The notes beneath the pieces were generated by a model, which worked only from the letters and a program-made list of their open reading frames with translations, searched no databases and was not told the DNA's origin. A DNA stretch of 64,000 nucleotides, taken from VXNE01 sp965248075. Its GTDB lineage: Bacteria; Pseudomonadota; Gammaproteobacteria; Pseudomonadales; Azotimanducaceae. The stretch is from positions 992,001 to 1,056,000 of the forward strand of contig CBDFIL010000001.1 of the NCBI GenBank assembly GCA_965248075.1, in the 5' to 3' direction. Below are positions 45,880-53,624 of this stretch, one piece after another. The position numbers and the translations under genes were made by a program. Numbering within the stretch: the first letter of the stretch is position 1; each line of letters begins with the position of its first letter.

Positions 45880-46646
45880 GGACGACCCTTGCGGTCGCCC
45901 GTCCGGGGATCGTGCATGAATTCGAGACGGGACGGGACAAGCCCGTCCCCTACAGGCCCACGTGAGGTTCACGCCGCGTTCGAGCCGATTCGTAGGGGCG
46001 ACCCTTGTGGTCGCCCGTGCCGGGATCGTGCATGAATTCGAGACGGGACGGGACAAGCCCGTCCCCTACAGGCCCACGTGAGGTTCACGCCGCGTTCGAG
46101 CCGATTCGTAGGGGCGACCCTTGTGGTCGCCCGTCCCGGGATCGTGCATGAATTCGAGACGGGACGGGACAAGCCCGTCCCCTACAAGCCCACGTGAGGT
46201 TCACGCCGCGTTCGAGCCGTTTCGTAGGGGCGACCCTTGCGGTCGCCCGTCCGGGGATCGTGCATGAATTCGAGACGGGACGGGACAAGCCCGTCCCCTA
46301 CAGGCCCACGTGAGGTCCACACCGCGTTCGAGCCGATTCGTAGGGGCGACCCTTGTGGTCGCCCGTGCCGGGATCGTGCATGAATTCGAGACGGGACGGG
46401 ACAAGCCCGTCCCCTACAGGCCCACGTGAGGTCCACACCGCGTTCGAGCCGATTCGTAGGGGCGACCCTTGTGGTCGCCCGTCCCGGGATCGTGCATGAA
46501 TTCAAGACGGGACGGGACAAGCCCGTCCCCTACAAGCCCACGTGAGGTCCACGCCGCGTTCGAGCCGATTCGTAGGGGCGACCCTTGTGGTCGCCCGTCC
46601 CGGGACCGTGCATGAATTCGAGACGGGACGGGACAAGCCCGTCCCT
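45880..46646. repeat. REP-like tandem array, about 6.6 units
   Basis: Units of 116 bp in the reverse orientation to the array at 29708. Each has hairpin 2, GGGCGACC-CTTGT-GGTCGCCC, the spacer with CGTGCATGAATTCGAGAC, then GGGACGGG-ACAAG-CCCGTCCC and CTACAGGCCCACGTGAGG. The seventh hairpin is cut by the IS110 element at CT (46645-46646). Sequence variants (CTTGC loops, single substitutions) show the units have diverged slightly. Confidence 0.92.
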
Positions 46647-46660
46647 GTACGCTTCTGAAC

Positions 46661-46833
46661 AGCTTCGTGGCACCGCCGCGAAGCTGGGCAGAGCTGCCGG
46701 GAGCGACCACCCGTCCCCTGTGCCACGAGCACCGACGTAGGACTCGTGCCCCGGCGGTTTTCTGCCGCGATGGACGCCCAGTGAACAGTCCGCGCCTCGA
46801 GCGCCAGTACAGGGACAGGTGAGCATCGCGGCA
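46661..46833 (+). ncRNA. Predicted IS110 bridge RNA, copy 2
   Basis: The 5' hairpin AGCTTCGTGGC-ACC-GCCGCGAAGCT spans 46661-46685. The target loop is closed by GCCGGG (46696-46701) with CCCGGC (46750-46755); inside lie CCCGTCCCCT (46710-46719), identical to the REP target through its CT core, a cap hairpin GTGC-CACGA-GCAC, and GTAG (46737-46740), complementary to the target's CTAC. The donor loop is closed by TGCCGCGATG with CATCGCGGCA (46763-46772, 46824-46833); inside lie GTGAACAGTCC (46781-46791), identical to the element's right end, a cap hairpin GCGC-CTCGA-GCGC, and GTACAG (46807-46812), complementary to CTGTAC at the left end. This matches the known IS110 bridge RNA plan. Confidence 0.85.
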
Positions 46834-46872
46834 TGCCTGCAGCATCGGGGGAAACAACGACGAGGAGGCATG

Positions 46873-48135
46873 ATGTCCGAATTGAACTGGTACGTCGGCG
46901 TGGACTGGGGTGGGCAGAACCACCAGGTGTGCGTGCTCGACGGCGCTGGCGCGGTGCGTGGCGAGAACGTGTTCGCGCACAGCGGGCCGGGGCTGGCGGC
47001 GATGGCGGCGTGGATCGCCGAGACGGTTGCCGCGGCGCCGTCCGAGACGGTCGGGGTGGCGATCGAGACGCCACGCGGTCCGGTGGTGGAGAGCTTGCTG
47101 GCGCACGGCCTGGCGGTGCACGCGATCAACCCGAAGCAGCTCGACCGGTTCCGCGACCGGTACTCGCCGGCGGGCGCCAAGGACGACCGCCGCGACGCGC
47201 GCGTGCTGGCCTCGGCGCTGCGCACCGACCCACAGTGCCTGCGGCGGGTACAGGCGTCCGCCCCGGTGGTCGTCGAACTGCGCGAGTGGACGCGGACCCA
47301 CGACGAACTCAAAGGCGAGCGGGTGCGGCTGACCAACCGCATGCGCGACCTGCTGTGGCGCTACTACCCGGCGTTCAACCAAGTGGTCGAGGACGACCTC
47401 GCGGCGCCGTGGGCGATGGCGCTGTGGAAGCGCGTACCGACGCCAGCGGCAGCGCGCGGCATGCGCCTGTCGTCGTACGACAACTTGTTGAAAAAGCACA
47501 GGGTCCAGCGCTTCGACGCAGCCACGCTGAAGGCTCGGCTGGCGCAACGGCCGCTCGACGTAGACCCGGCGTCGATGCGCGCCGCGGAGACGCACATGCG
47601 TCTGCTGACCAAGCGTCTGGCCGTGGTGGTCAAGCAACTCGCCGAGACTCAGACCCGGATCGACGCGTTCCTGGCGGAGCTCGGCGGCGCTGATCCGGCG
47701 ACCACCGGCAGCGAGGATCCGCAGCCGGGGCAGGCGAAGGGGCAGCGCGACGCGACCATCCTGCGATCCATCCCGGGAGTCGGTAGGTACGTCCTCGCCA
47801 CGCTGCTCGCAGAGGCGGATGATCCCCTGCGCCGACGAGACTACCACGCCCTGCGCTGCCTGGGCGGGGCGGCCCCGGTCACCAAACAGTCCGGCCGGGT
47901 TCGCATCGTGACGCGCCGCCTCGCAGTCCATGACCGGCTGCGCGATGCCCTCGGCTACTGGGCGAGCGGGGCGGTGCAGAAAGACCCGGCGTGCAAGGCG
48001 CGATACCAGGCGCTGCGCGCCCGCGGCCACGGCCACCACCGCGCGCTACGCTCGGTCGCGGACCGTCTGCTGTTCGTGGCTTGCACGATGCTGCGCGACG
48101 GCACGGTGTTCGACCCGCAGCACGCCCCGGCATGA
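46873..48135 (+). CDS. IS110 family transposase (DEDD recombinase)
   Basis: A 420-residue protein identical in sequence to that of copy 1, with the same DEDD and Transposase_20 motifs (VGVDWGG, AIETPRG, KDDRRDARVLA, IPGVGRYVLATLL, VTKQSGR). AGGAGG at 46863-46868 precedes an ATGATG pair; the second ATG gives the better spacing. Both copies are intact and likely capable of activity. A silent difference is visible near the 3' end (GCTACGC against GCTGCGC in copy 1). Confidence 0.95.
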   Translation: MSELNWYVGVDWGGQNHQVCVLDGAGAVRGENVFAHSGPGLAAMAAWIAETVAAAPSETVGVAIETPRGPVVESLLAHGLAVHAINPKQLDRFRDRYSPAGAKDDRRDARVLASALRTDPQCLRRVQASAPVVVELREWTRTHDELKGERVRLTNRMRDLLWRYYPAFNQVVEDDLAAPWAMALWKRVPTPAAARGMRLSSYDNLLKKHRVQRFDAATLKARLAQRPLDVDPASMRAAETHMRLLTKRLAVVVKQLAETQTRIDAFLAELGGADPATTGSEDPQPGQAKGQRDATILRSIPGVGRYVLATLLAEADDPLRRRDYHALRCLGGAAPVTKQSGRVRIVTRRLAVHDRLRDALGYWASGAVQKDPACKARYQALRARGHGHHRALRSVADRLLFVACTMLRDGTVFDPQHAPA

Positions 48136-48337
48136 ACGGCGCGCGCTGCGCATCGTCGCGCAGGGAGCGTAGCGACCGTAGCGCGATGCGCAACGCGCGC
48201 ACGTCCCGCCCGGGCGGGACGCGCGTCGAACACGGCAACCCGCCAACCCGCCAACCCCTCGAAACACCGGAGGCAACGGCCCACTGACCATCCCAGCCAA
48301 AATACACGGAACAGCACTTGCAGAACCGTGAACAGTC

Positions 48338-48572
48338 CTACAGGCCCACGTGAGGTTCACGCCGCGTTCGAGCCGTTTCGTAGGGGCGACCCTTGCGGTC
48401 GCCCGTCCGGGGATCGTGCATGAATTCGAGACGGGACGGGACAAGCCCGTCCCCTACAGGCCCACGTGAGGTTCACGCCGCGTTCGAGCCGATTCGTAGG
48501 GGCGACCCTTGTGGTCGCCCGTCCCGGGATCGTGCATGAATTCGAGACGGGACGGGACAAGCCCGTCCCCTA
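48338..48572. repeat. REP-like array continuing after IS110 copy 2
   Basis: About two units of the 116-bp repeat in the same orientation as 45880-46646, resuming exactly at CTACAGG after the IS element. The last CCTAC provides the TAG stop of the ABC exporter gene on the minus strand. Confidence 0.9.
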
Positions 48573-50585
48573 CAGCGGCCCTTCCCGTCCACCCCCGGGG
48601 CCGAATCCGGGCATGCCGCCCTCGTCGTCGTCCGGCGGTCCCTGCCAGCGCGCCGACGGATCCGGCACGGACGCGTCTTCGCCGCCCTGCAGTTCCGCCG
48701 CGACCGCGCTGTCCTGGAACTGCAGTTCGTGCAGCGTGTAGTAGATGCCGCGCTGCGCGATCAACTCGTCGTGCGTGCCGTGCTCCTGCACCGTCCCCCG
48801 GTGCAGCACCAGCACGCGGTCGCACTCCTGGATGGTCTGCAGCCGGTGCGCGATGACGATGGACGTACGCCCTTCGGTGATGCGGTGCAGTGCGTCCTGG
48901 ATGGCGAGTTCGGACCCGGTGTCTATGCTGGAGGTGGCCTCGTCGAGCACCAGGATTTCGGGGTCCGCGGCAAGTACCCGCGCGAACGCCAGAAGTTGCT
49001 GCTGGCCCTGGGAGAGGTTGTGGCCCCGCTCCGCGAGCACCGTGTCATAGCCGTCCGGCAATCGGCGGATGAAGGGGTCGGCATTGACCGCGCGCGCGGC
49101 CCATTGTGCGCGCTCGGTCGTGATGGCCGGGTCGTTCAGGGCGATGTTCTCGAGCACCGTCCCCGAGAAGACGTGGAAGTCCTGCAATACCACCCCGATG
49201 CGCTGGCGCAGATGCCGCGTCGCGATGGCGTTCACATCCAGCCCGTCGAGGAAGATCATCCCGTCGTCGAAGTCGTAGAACCGCGCCAGGAGCCGGATCA
49301 CCGTGCTCTTGCCCGAACCGGTCGGGCCGACGATGGCCAATTTCTCGCCCGGCGCGATGCGGAAGGACACGTCCTTGAGGATGTCCTCCCCACCGGGATA
49401 GGCGAAGTGCACGTGGCGGAACTCGATCTCGCCGCGCAGACGGTCCGGCAGAGGCGCCGGCCGTTCCGGTTCGTGGATGCGTTCGTCCCAGTCGAGGGCC
49501 TGGAAGATGCGCTCTCCCGACGCCATGGAGCGGAACAGCGTGTTGAACTGCTGCCCCACCGCCACCACCGGATTGATCATCATGTTGATGTACTGATTGA
49601 ACAGGATCATCGATCCCAGCGACATCGCCTCCTGCACCACTTCGCCCCCCGCGTACCAGACGATGGCCGCCGTGGCGACGCTGGCAAGGCTCGTATTGAA
49701 GGTCTCGAAGACGACCTCGTGATCGATGGCGCGGAACTCCTGGCGGCGGTTCTCCTGGTTGCGCCGCCGGTACTCCTGCGCGTTCGCCGCCTCGCGACCG
49801 GACAGCTGCACCACCTCGATACCCATCAGGTCTTCCTGCATGTACTGGTTCAGCCCCGATACCGAGTCGCGCACGAGCCGGAAGATCTCGCGCATCGCCA
49901 CCCGGAAGGCATACGTCGCCGCCGCCGCCACCGGGATGACCAGCAGCAGGACGCCCGTCACCTCCGTGCTGATGTGGAACATGAGGAACAGGGCCAGGAA
50001 GAACGGCACGAACTCCCCGGCCAGCATGCCAAAGCCGAGCAGCAGTTCGAACAGGTTCTCCACGTCGTTCGTGACCCGCGTCATGACCCGGCCCACGGCG
50101 ACACGGTCGTAGAACGACGCCGGCTTGTGCTCGAGCGCCGCGAACAGGTCGAGCCGCAGGTCCCGCAACGCCTTGAGCGCGCTGCTCGCGAGCGTCAGCC
50201 GATGGGCGAACATGAGCACCGCCTGCGCCAGCACGAGCGCGACGAACAGCAACGTGGCGGCGGTCAGGGGCTCCACGCCCAGGGTCCCCGCCAGCGACTG
50301 CGTGGCGTCGATCAGGCCGTAGTCCGGCATGTCCGCGGCGGAGGCATTCGGGACGAGGATCGTGTCGACGACCACGCGTCCCTGGATGACCGGCAGCAGC
50401 ACGCTCATGGCGGCCGCGCCCACGACCAGGACGAGGCTCGCGAAGAGCGTGATGCGATAGGGCTTCATCCAGCCGAGCAGCCGCGCAAACAGGCGCAGGT
50501 TCAGGGCCTGGTGGGTCAACTCCGCATCGAACGCCGAGTGGTCCCGCACGGCGGCGTCGCGCGCGCTGTCCGCGGCCGTCGTCAC
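48570..50585 (-). CDS. ABC exporter half-transporter, subunit B (canonical Walker B)
   Basis: A 671-residue half-transporter with six membrane helices (about residues 40-350) and a nucleotide-binding domain with Walker A VGPTGSGKST, Walker B EILVLDEATSSID and H-loop IVIAHRLQT. Its signature motif is degenerate, NLSQGQQQL in place of LSGGQ. It starts at GTG 50585, overlapping the partner's TGA by four bases. A Gly/Pro/Asp-rich tail of about 40 residues ends the protein. With the upstream gene it should form a heterodimeric exporter of the TmrAB/LmrCD kind. Substrate unknown. Confidence 0.9.
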   Translation of the reverse strand: MTTAADSARDAAVRDHSAFDAELTHQALNLRLFARLLGWMKPYRITLFASLVLVVGAAAMSVLLPVIQGRVVVDTILVPNASAADMPDYGLIDATQSLAGTLGVEPLTAATLLFVALVLAQAVLMFAHRLTLASSALKALRDLRLDLFAALEHKPASFYDRVAVGRVMTRVTNDVENLFELLLGFGMLAGEFVPFFLALFLMFHISTEVTGVLLLVIPVAAAATYAFRVAMREIFRLVRDSVSGLNQYMQEDLMGIEVVQLSGREAANAQEYRRRNQENRRQEFRAIDHEVVFETFNTSLASVATAAIVWYAGGEVVQEAMSLGSMILFNQYINMMINPVVAVGQQFNTLFRSMASGERIFQALDWDERIHEPERPAPLPDRLRGEIEFRHVHFAYPGGEDILKDVSFRIAPGEKLAIVGPTGSGKSTVIRLLARFYDFDDGMIFLDGLDVNAIATRHLRQRIGVVLQDFHVFSGTVLENIALNDPAITTERAQWAARAVNADPFIRRLPDGYDTVLAERGHNLSQGQQQLLAFARVLAADPEILVLDEATSSIDTGSELAIQDALHRITEGRTSIVIAHRLQTIQECDRVLVLHRGTVQEHGTHDELIAQRGIYYTLHELQFQDSAVAAELQGGEDASVPDPSARWQGPPDDDEGGMPGFGPGGGREGPL

Positions 50586-52450
50586 GCCTCGCTCCCCGCG
50601 GCGGATCTGAGCGCGGGCGCTTCCGCGTCCAGGTCGTGCAGCAGCCGGCTCTTGCGGGCCCGGTCGCGGTCCTGGTTGCTCTGCACCGCCTCGAGGTCGG
50701 CGTAGTAGCCGCCCCGCGCCAGCAGTTCGGCATGCGTCCCGGACTCCAGCACGTGGCCGTTGTCGATCACATAGATCCGGTCGGCGTGGCGCGACGTGGA
50801 GACACGATGCGACACCAGCAGCGTCGTACGCCCCCGGCGCAGTCGCCGCAGGTTGCCGAGGATCCGCTCCTCGGTCTGCGTATCGACGCTCGAGAAGCAG
50901 TCGTCCAGCAGCAGCACCGGGGCATTCCGGATCAGCCCACGCGCCAGGGTGGCGCGTTGCTTCTGGCCGCCCGAGAGCGTGATGCCGCGCTCCCCCACCA
51001 CCGTGTCGAGGCCTTCGGCCAGCTCCCGCAGCGTGTCGCCGAGTCCCGCCGCGTCCGCCGCGCCGACGATCTCCTCGTCGCCGCGCGCGGGATCGTCGTA
51101 GGTCAGGTTGTCGCGCAGCGTCGTCGAGAACAGGAAGGGATCCTGCGGCACGAGCGTAACGGCCTCGCGCAGGCGCGCCAGCGGCAGGTCGCACACGTCC
51201 CGACCGTCCAGGAAGACCATGCCCGGCGGCGTATCGAGCAATCGCACGGCCGCCTTCAGCAACGTGGACTTGCCGGCTCCCACGCGGCCGAGCAGCGCCA
51301 CGGTTTCGCCGCCGTGCACGACGAGTTCGATGCCATCGATGGTCGGCCGGGCAGCCCCGGGGTGCGCATATCGGAACCCCTCGAAGGAGAGCCGTCCCCG
51401 TACCTCCGCCAGCGCCGCGCCCGTCGCCGCGTCCGACACCTCACGCGGCGTGTCGAGCACCTCGAAGATGCGTTGCGTCCCGGCCGCCGCCGCGGTGAAC
51501 AGGGACAGGGACCATCCGATCGACGTGATGGACCCGGAGACCATCATGAGATAGGCGGAGAAGGCGGTGAACTCGCCCACCGTGAGCGCACCCGCCAGCA
51601 CGAGCGAGCCGCCGTGAAACAGGATGATGATGGGCGAGATCGGGACCAGTACGGACAGGGCCAGGTTCATGAAGCCCTGGTACCGCGTAGACCGATACAC
51701 CGTCTGGGCATAGTGGGTGCCCACCTGCCGAAAGCGTGCGATCTCGTGGTCTTCCTGCGCCATCGCCTGGATCGTGCGGATGCCGTTGAGGTTCTCCTGC
51801 GTGAAGGCGGTGACGTCCGCCATCGCCTCCTGCCGATCCCGGTAGTAGGGGAACATCCCGCGCGCCATCACGAAGGCGGTGAGCGCGACGACCGGCAGGG
51901 GGATCACGACCCAGGCGGTCAACTCCGGCGACATGTCGATCATGAAATAGAGGCCGGCCACGAGCGTGAACACAACCAGGATGATCGTGACCCAACCGAA
52001 CGACACCACCATGCGCACCATGGCGATGTCGTTGACGGCGCGCGACATGAGGTCGCCGGTACCGAAACGATTGAAGAAGGCGGGGCCCTGGTACTGCACG
52101 TGGTTGAACAGCCGCTTGCGCAGGTCATACGCGATCGAGATCGATATCCGCCGCAGCACGCGCCGCGACAGCACGTAGATGCCGAATCGCGCGGCGACGA
52201 TGGCGAGGATGGCGAGCGCCGGCATGGCCAGGTTCGGTTCGAGGCCGTCGTCGACAAGACTGTCGATCGCCGTCTTCACGAACTGCGGCACGAGGGCATC
52301 GGCGAGCCGCGTCACCAGCAATCCCGCGAGCGCGGCCCCGAGTACCCAGGCATGGCGCCCGGCATACGGCAGGAGGCGTTTCAGGTGGCCGAGGTGCCGC
52401 GCCGAGGCGCGCGCGCGACGCGGACCCGGAACGCGGAACTCGTTTCTCAC
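50582..52450 (-). CDS. ABC exporter half-transporter, subunit A (Asp in place of catalytic Glu)
   Basis: A 622-residue half-transporter with six membrane helices (about residues 30-315) and a nucleotide-binding domain with Walker A GRVGAGKST, signature ITLSGGQKQR and H-loop LLVSHRVS. Walker B reads VLLLDDCFSSVD, so the catalytic Glu is replaced by Asp. In heterodimeric exporters this goes with a degenerate signature in the partner, as found in the downstream gene, leaving one competent and one weak ATP site. It is translationally coupled to the partner through a GTGA overlap. Confidence 0.9.
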   Translation of the reverse strand: MRNEFRVPGPRRARASARHLGHLKRLLPYAGRHAWVLGAALAGLLVTRLADALVPQFVKTAIDSLVDDGLEPNLAMPALAILAIVAARFGIYVLSRRVLRRISISIAYDLRKRLFNHVQYQGPAFFNRFGTGDLMSRAVNDIAMVRMVVSFGWVTIILVVFTLVAGLYFMIDMSPELTAWVVIPLPVVALTAFVMARGMFPYYRDRQEAMADVTAFTQENLNGIRTIQAMAQEDHEIARFRQVGTHYAQTVYRSTRYQGFMNLALSVLVPISPIIILFHGGSLVLAGALTVGEFTAFSAYLMMVSGSITSIGWSLSLFTAAAAGTQRIFEVLDTPREVSDAATGAALAEVRGRLSFEGFRYAHPGAARPTIDGIELVVHGGETVALLGRVGAGKSTLLKAAVRLLDTPPGMVFLDGRDVCDLPLARLREAVTLVPQDPFLFSTTLRDNLTYDDPARGDEEIVGAADAAGLGDTLRELAEGLDTVVGERGITLSGGQKQRATLARGLIRNAPVLLLDDCFSSVDTQTEERILGNLRRLRRGRTTLLVSHRVSTSRHADRIYVIDNGHVLESGTHAELLARGGYYADLEAVQSNQDRDRARKSRLLHDLDAEAPALRSAAGSEA

Positions 52451-52689
52451 ACCGCGGGCCCGCGCCCCGCCGGTCCGGGAATCCGGGCGGGTGTGCTGCG
52501 GAAGCGGAGCCGGGACGCTTGCATGTTGCCGGGCGGGTACCGCGAGATGGGATGACCGCTCATGTTACTCGACCGAGGGCCGCGGCTGACGCGAAGCGCC
52601 GCACCGCGGACTCCGTGCAACGGTCCCGTCCAGGTCCCCGAACGGGCCCGAACGGGCGTTCCGAGGCGCGCCAATGCGTCAACGACGTT

Positions 52690-52695
52690 TATAAT
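52690..52695 (+). promoter_or_regulatory. Candidate -10 box for a possibly leaderless hydrolase mRNA
   Basis: A perfect TATAAT stands only 8 bp before the ATG at 52704, in otherwise very GC-rich sequence. No good -35 hexamer lies 16-18 bp upstream and there is no RBS, so transcription may start at or near the A of the start codon. Confidence 0.4.
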
Positions 52696-52703
52696 CCGCC
52701 GCC

Positions 52704-53624
52704 ATGCCCCGCCGCGGTCCCACTTCCCACGTCTACTTCTCGCAACGCCTGCGTCTGCACTATGTGGACTGGGGCAACGAGGATGCGCCGCCGATGCTCC
52801 TGGTGCACGGGGGCCGCGACCATTGCCGCAACTGGGACTGGGTGGCCGAGGATCTCTCGCGCGACTACCACATCATCGCGCCGGACCTGCGCGGACACGG
52901 CGACTCCCAGTGGATGATCGGCGGCGACTACAACCAGATCGACTACATCTACGACATCGCGCAACTGCTGCGCCAGACGAAGATGACGCCGGTGACCATC
53001 ATCGGGCACTCCCTGGGGGGCTCCGTGTCCCTCGCCTACAGCGGCGTGTACCCGGAGACCGTCACGCAGCTCGTTTCCATCGAGGGCATGGGACCGCCGC
53101 CCAGCATCACCGGCGGACGCGAGAGATGGGACATGCACACCCGCCTGCAGGACTGGGTGAAGAGCCTGCGTCAGTTGGCGGGCCGACTGCCGCGCCGCTA
53201 TCCGACGCTGGAGGAGGCGTTCCAGCGCATGCAGACGGAGAACCCGCACCTCTCGGAGACGCAGGCCCGTCACCTGACCATCCACGGCAGCAACCAGAAC
53301 GAGGACGGCACCTACAGCTGGAAGTTCGACAACTACGTCCGCACGTTCCCGCCGATCGGCCTCTCGCCGAAGCAGACGCAGGCGCTGTACGCGCGCATCG
53401 CCTGCCCGACGCTCCTGGTCTACGGCGCCGAATCCTGGGCCTCGAATCCGGCCGCGGACGGGCGCGCCGACACGTTCGCCGATGTGCGCGTCGAGCGCAT
53501 CGACAACGCCGGCCACTGGGCGCACCACGACCAGCTGGACACCTTCCTCGCGATCCTGCGCGACTTCCTGGGAAGGAGCCCTCAGCCGGGGAGCGCGAAG
53601 GGCGTGCCCCTCGCAGAAGAGTGA
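52704..53624 (+). CDS. Alpha/beta hydrolase
   Basis: A 306-residue hydrolase. LLVHGGRDHCRNW is the oxyanion region, IIGHSLGGSVSL gives the nucleophile Ser, TLLVYGAESW the acid region, and DNAGHWAHHDQ the catalytic His. Its length and the HYVDWGNEDAPP start are those of small-molecule esterases or haloalkane-dehalogenase-related enzymes; substrate not evident. The TGA overlaps the GTG start of the next gene by four bases, so the two are coupled. Confidence 0.87.
   Translation: MPRRGPTSHVYFSQRLRLHYVDWGNEDAPPMLLVHGGRDHCRNWDWVAEDLSRDYHIIAPDLRGHGDSQWMIGGDYNQIDYIYDIAQLLRQTKMTPVTIIGHSLGGSVSLAYSGVYPETVTQLVSIEGMGPPPSITGGRERWDMHTRLQDWVKSLRQLAGRLPRRYPTLEEAFQRMQTENPHLSETQARHLTIHGSNQNEDGTYSWKFDNYVRTFPPIGLSPKQTQALYARIACPTLLVYGAESWASNPAADGRADTFADVRVERIDNAGHWAHHDQLDTFLAILRDFLGRSPQPGSAKGVPLAEE

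Larger units (their letters stand above)
46645..48339 (+). mobile_element. IS110-family insertion sequence, copy 2
   Basis: The same 1.69-kb element as copy 1 in opposite orientation, bounded by CT at 46645-46646 and 48338-48339. Removing it restores the unbroken repeat GTCCCCTACAGG, so insertion occurred at the CT with no base lost or gained apart from the shared dinucleotide. The left end is the non-coding leader 46647-46872; the right end is 48136-48337. Confidence 0.94.

Noticed and set aside
45880..46646. Regularly spaced repeats suggesting a CRISPR array
   Set aside because: Units are 116 bp and nearly identical throughout, with no unique spacers, and are made of two hairpins. No cas genes are present. 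This is a REP-type tandem array.
50586..51194. Start of the second ABC half-transporter far upstream inside the first
   Set aside because: The extension is an overlapping frame without similarity. GTG at 50585 overlaps the partner's stop as GTGA, a standard coupled start.
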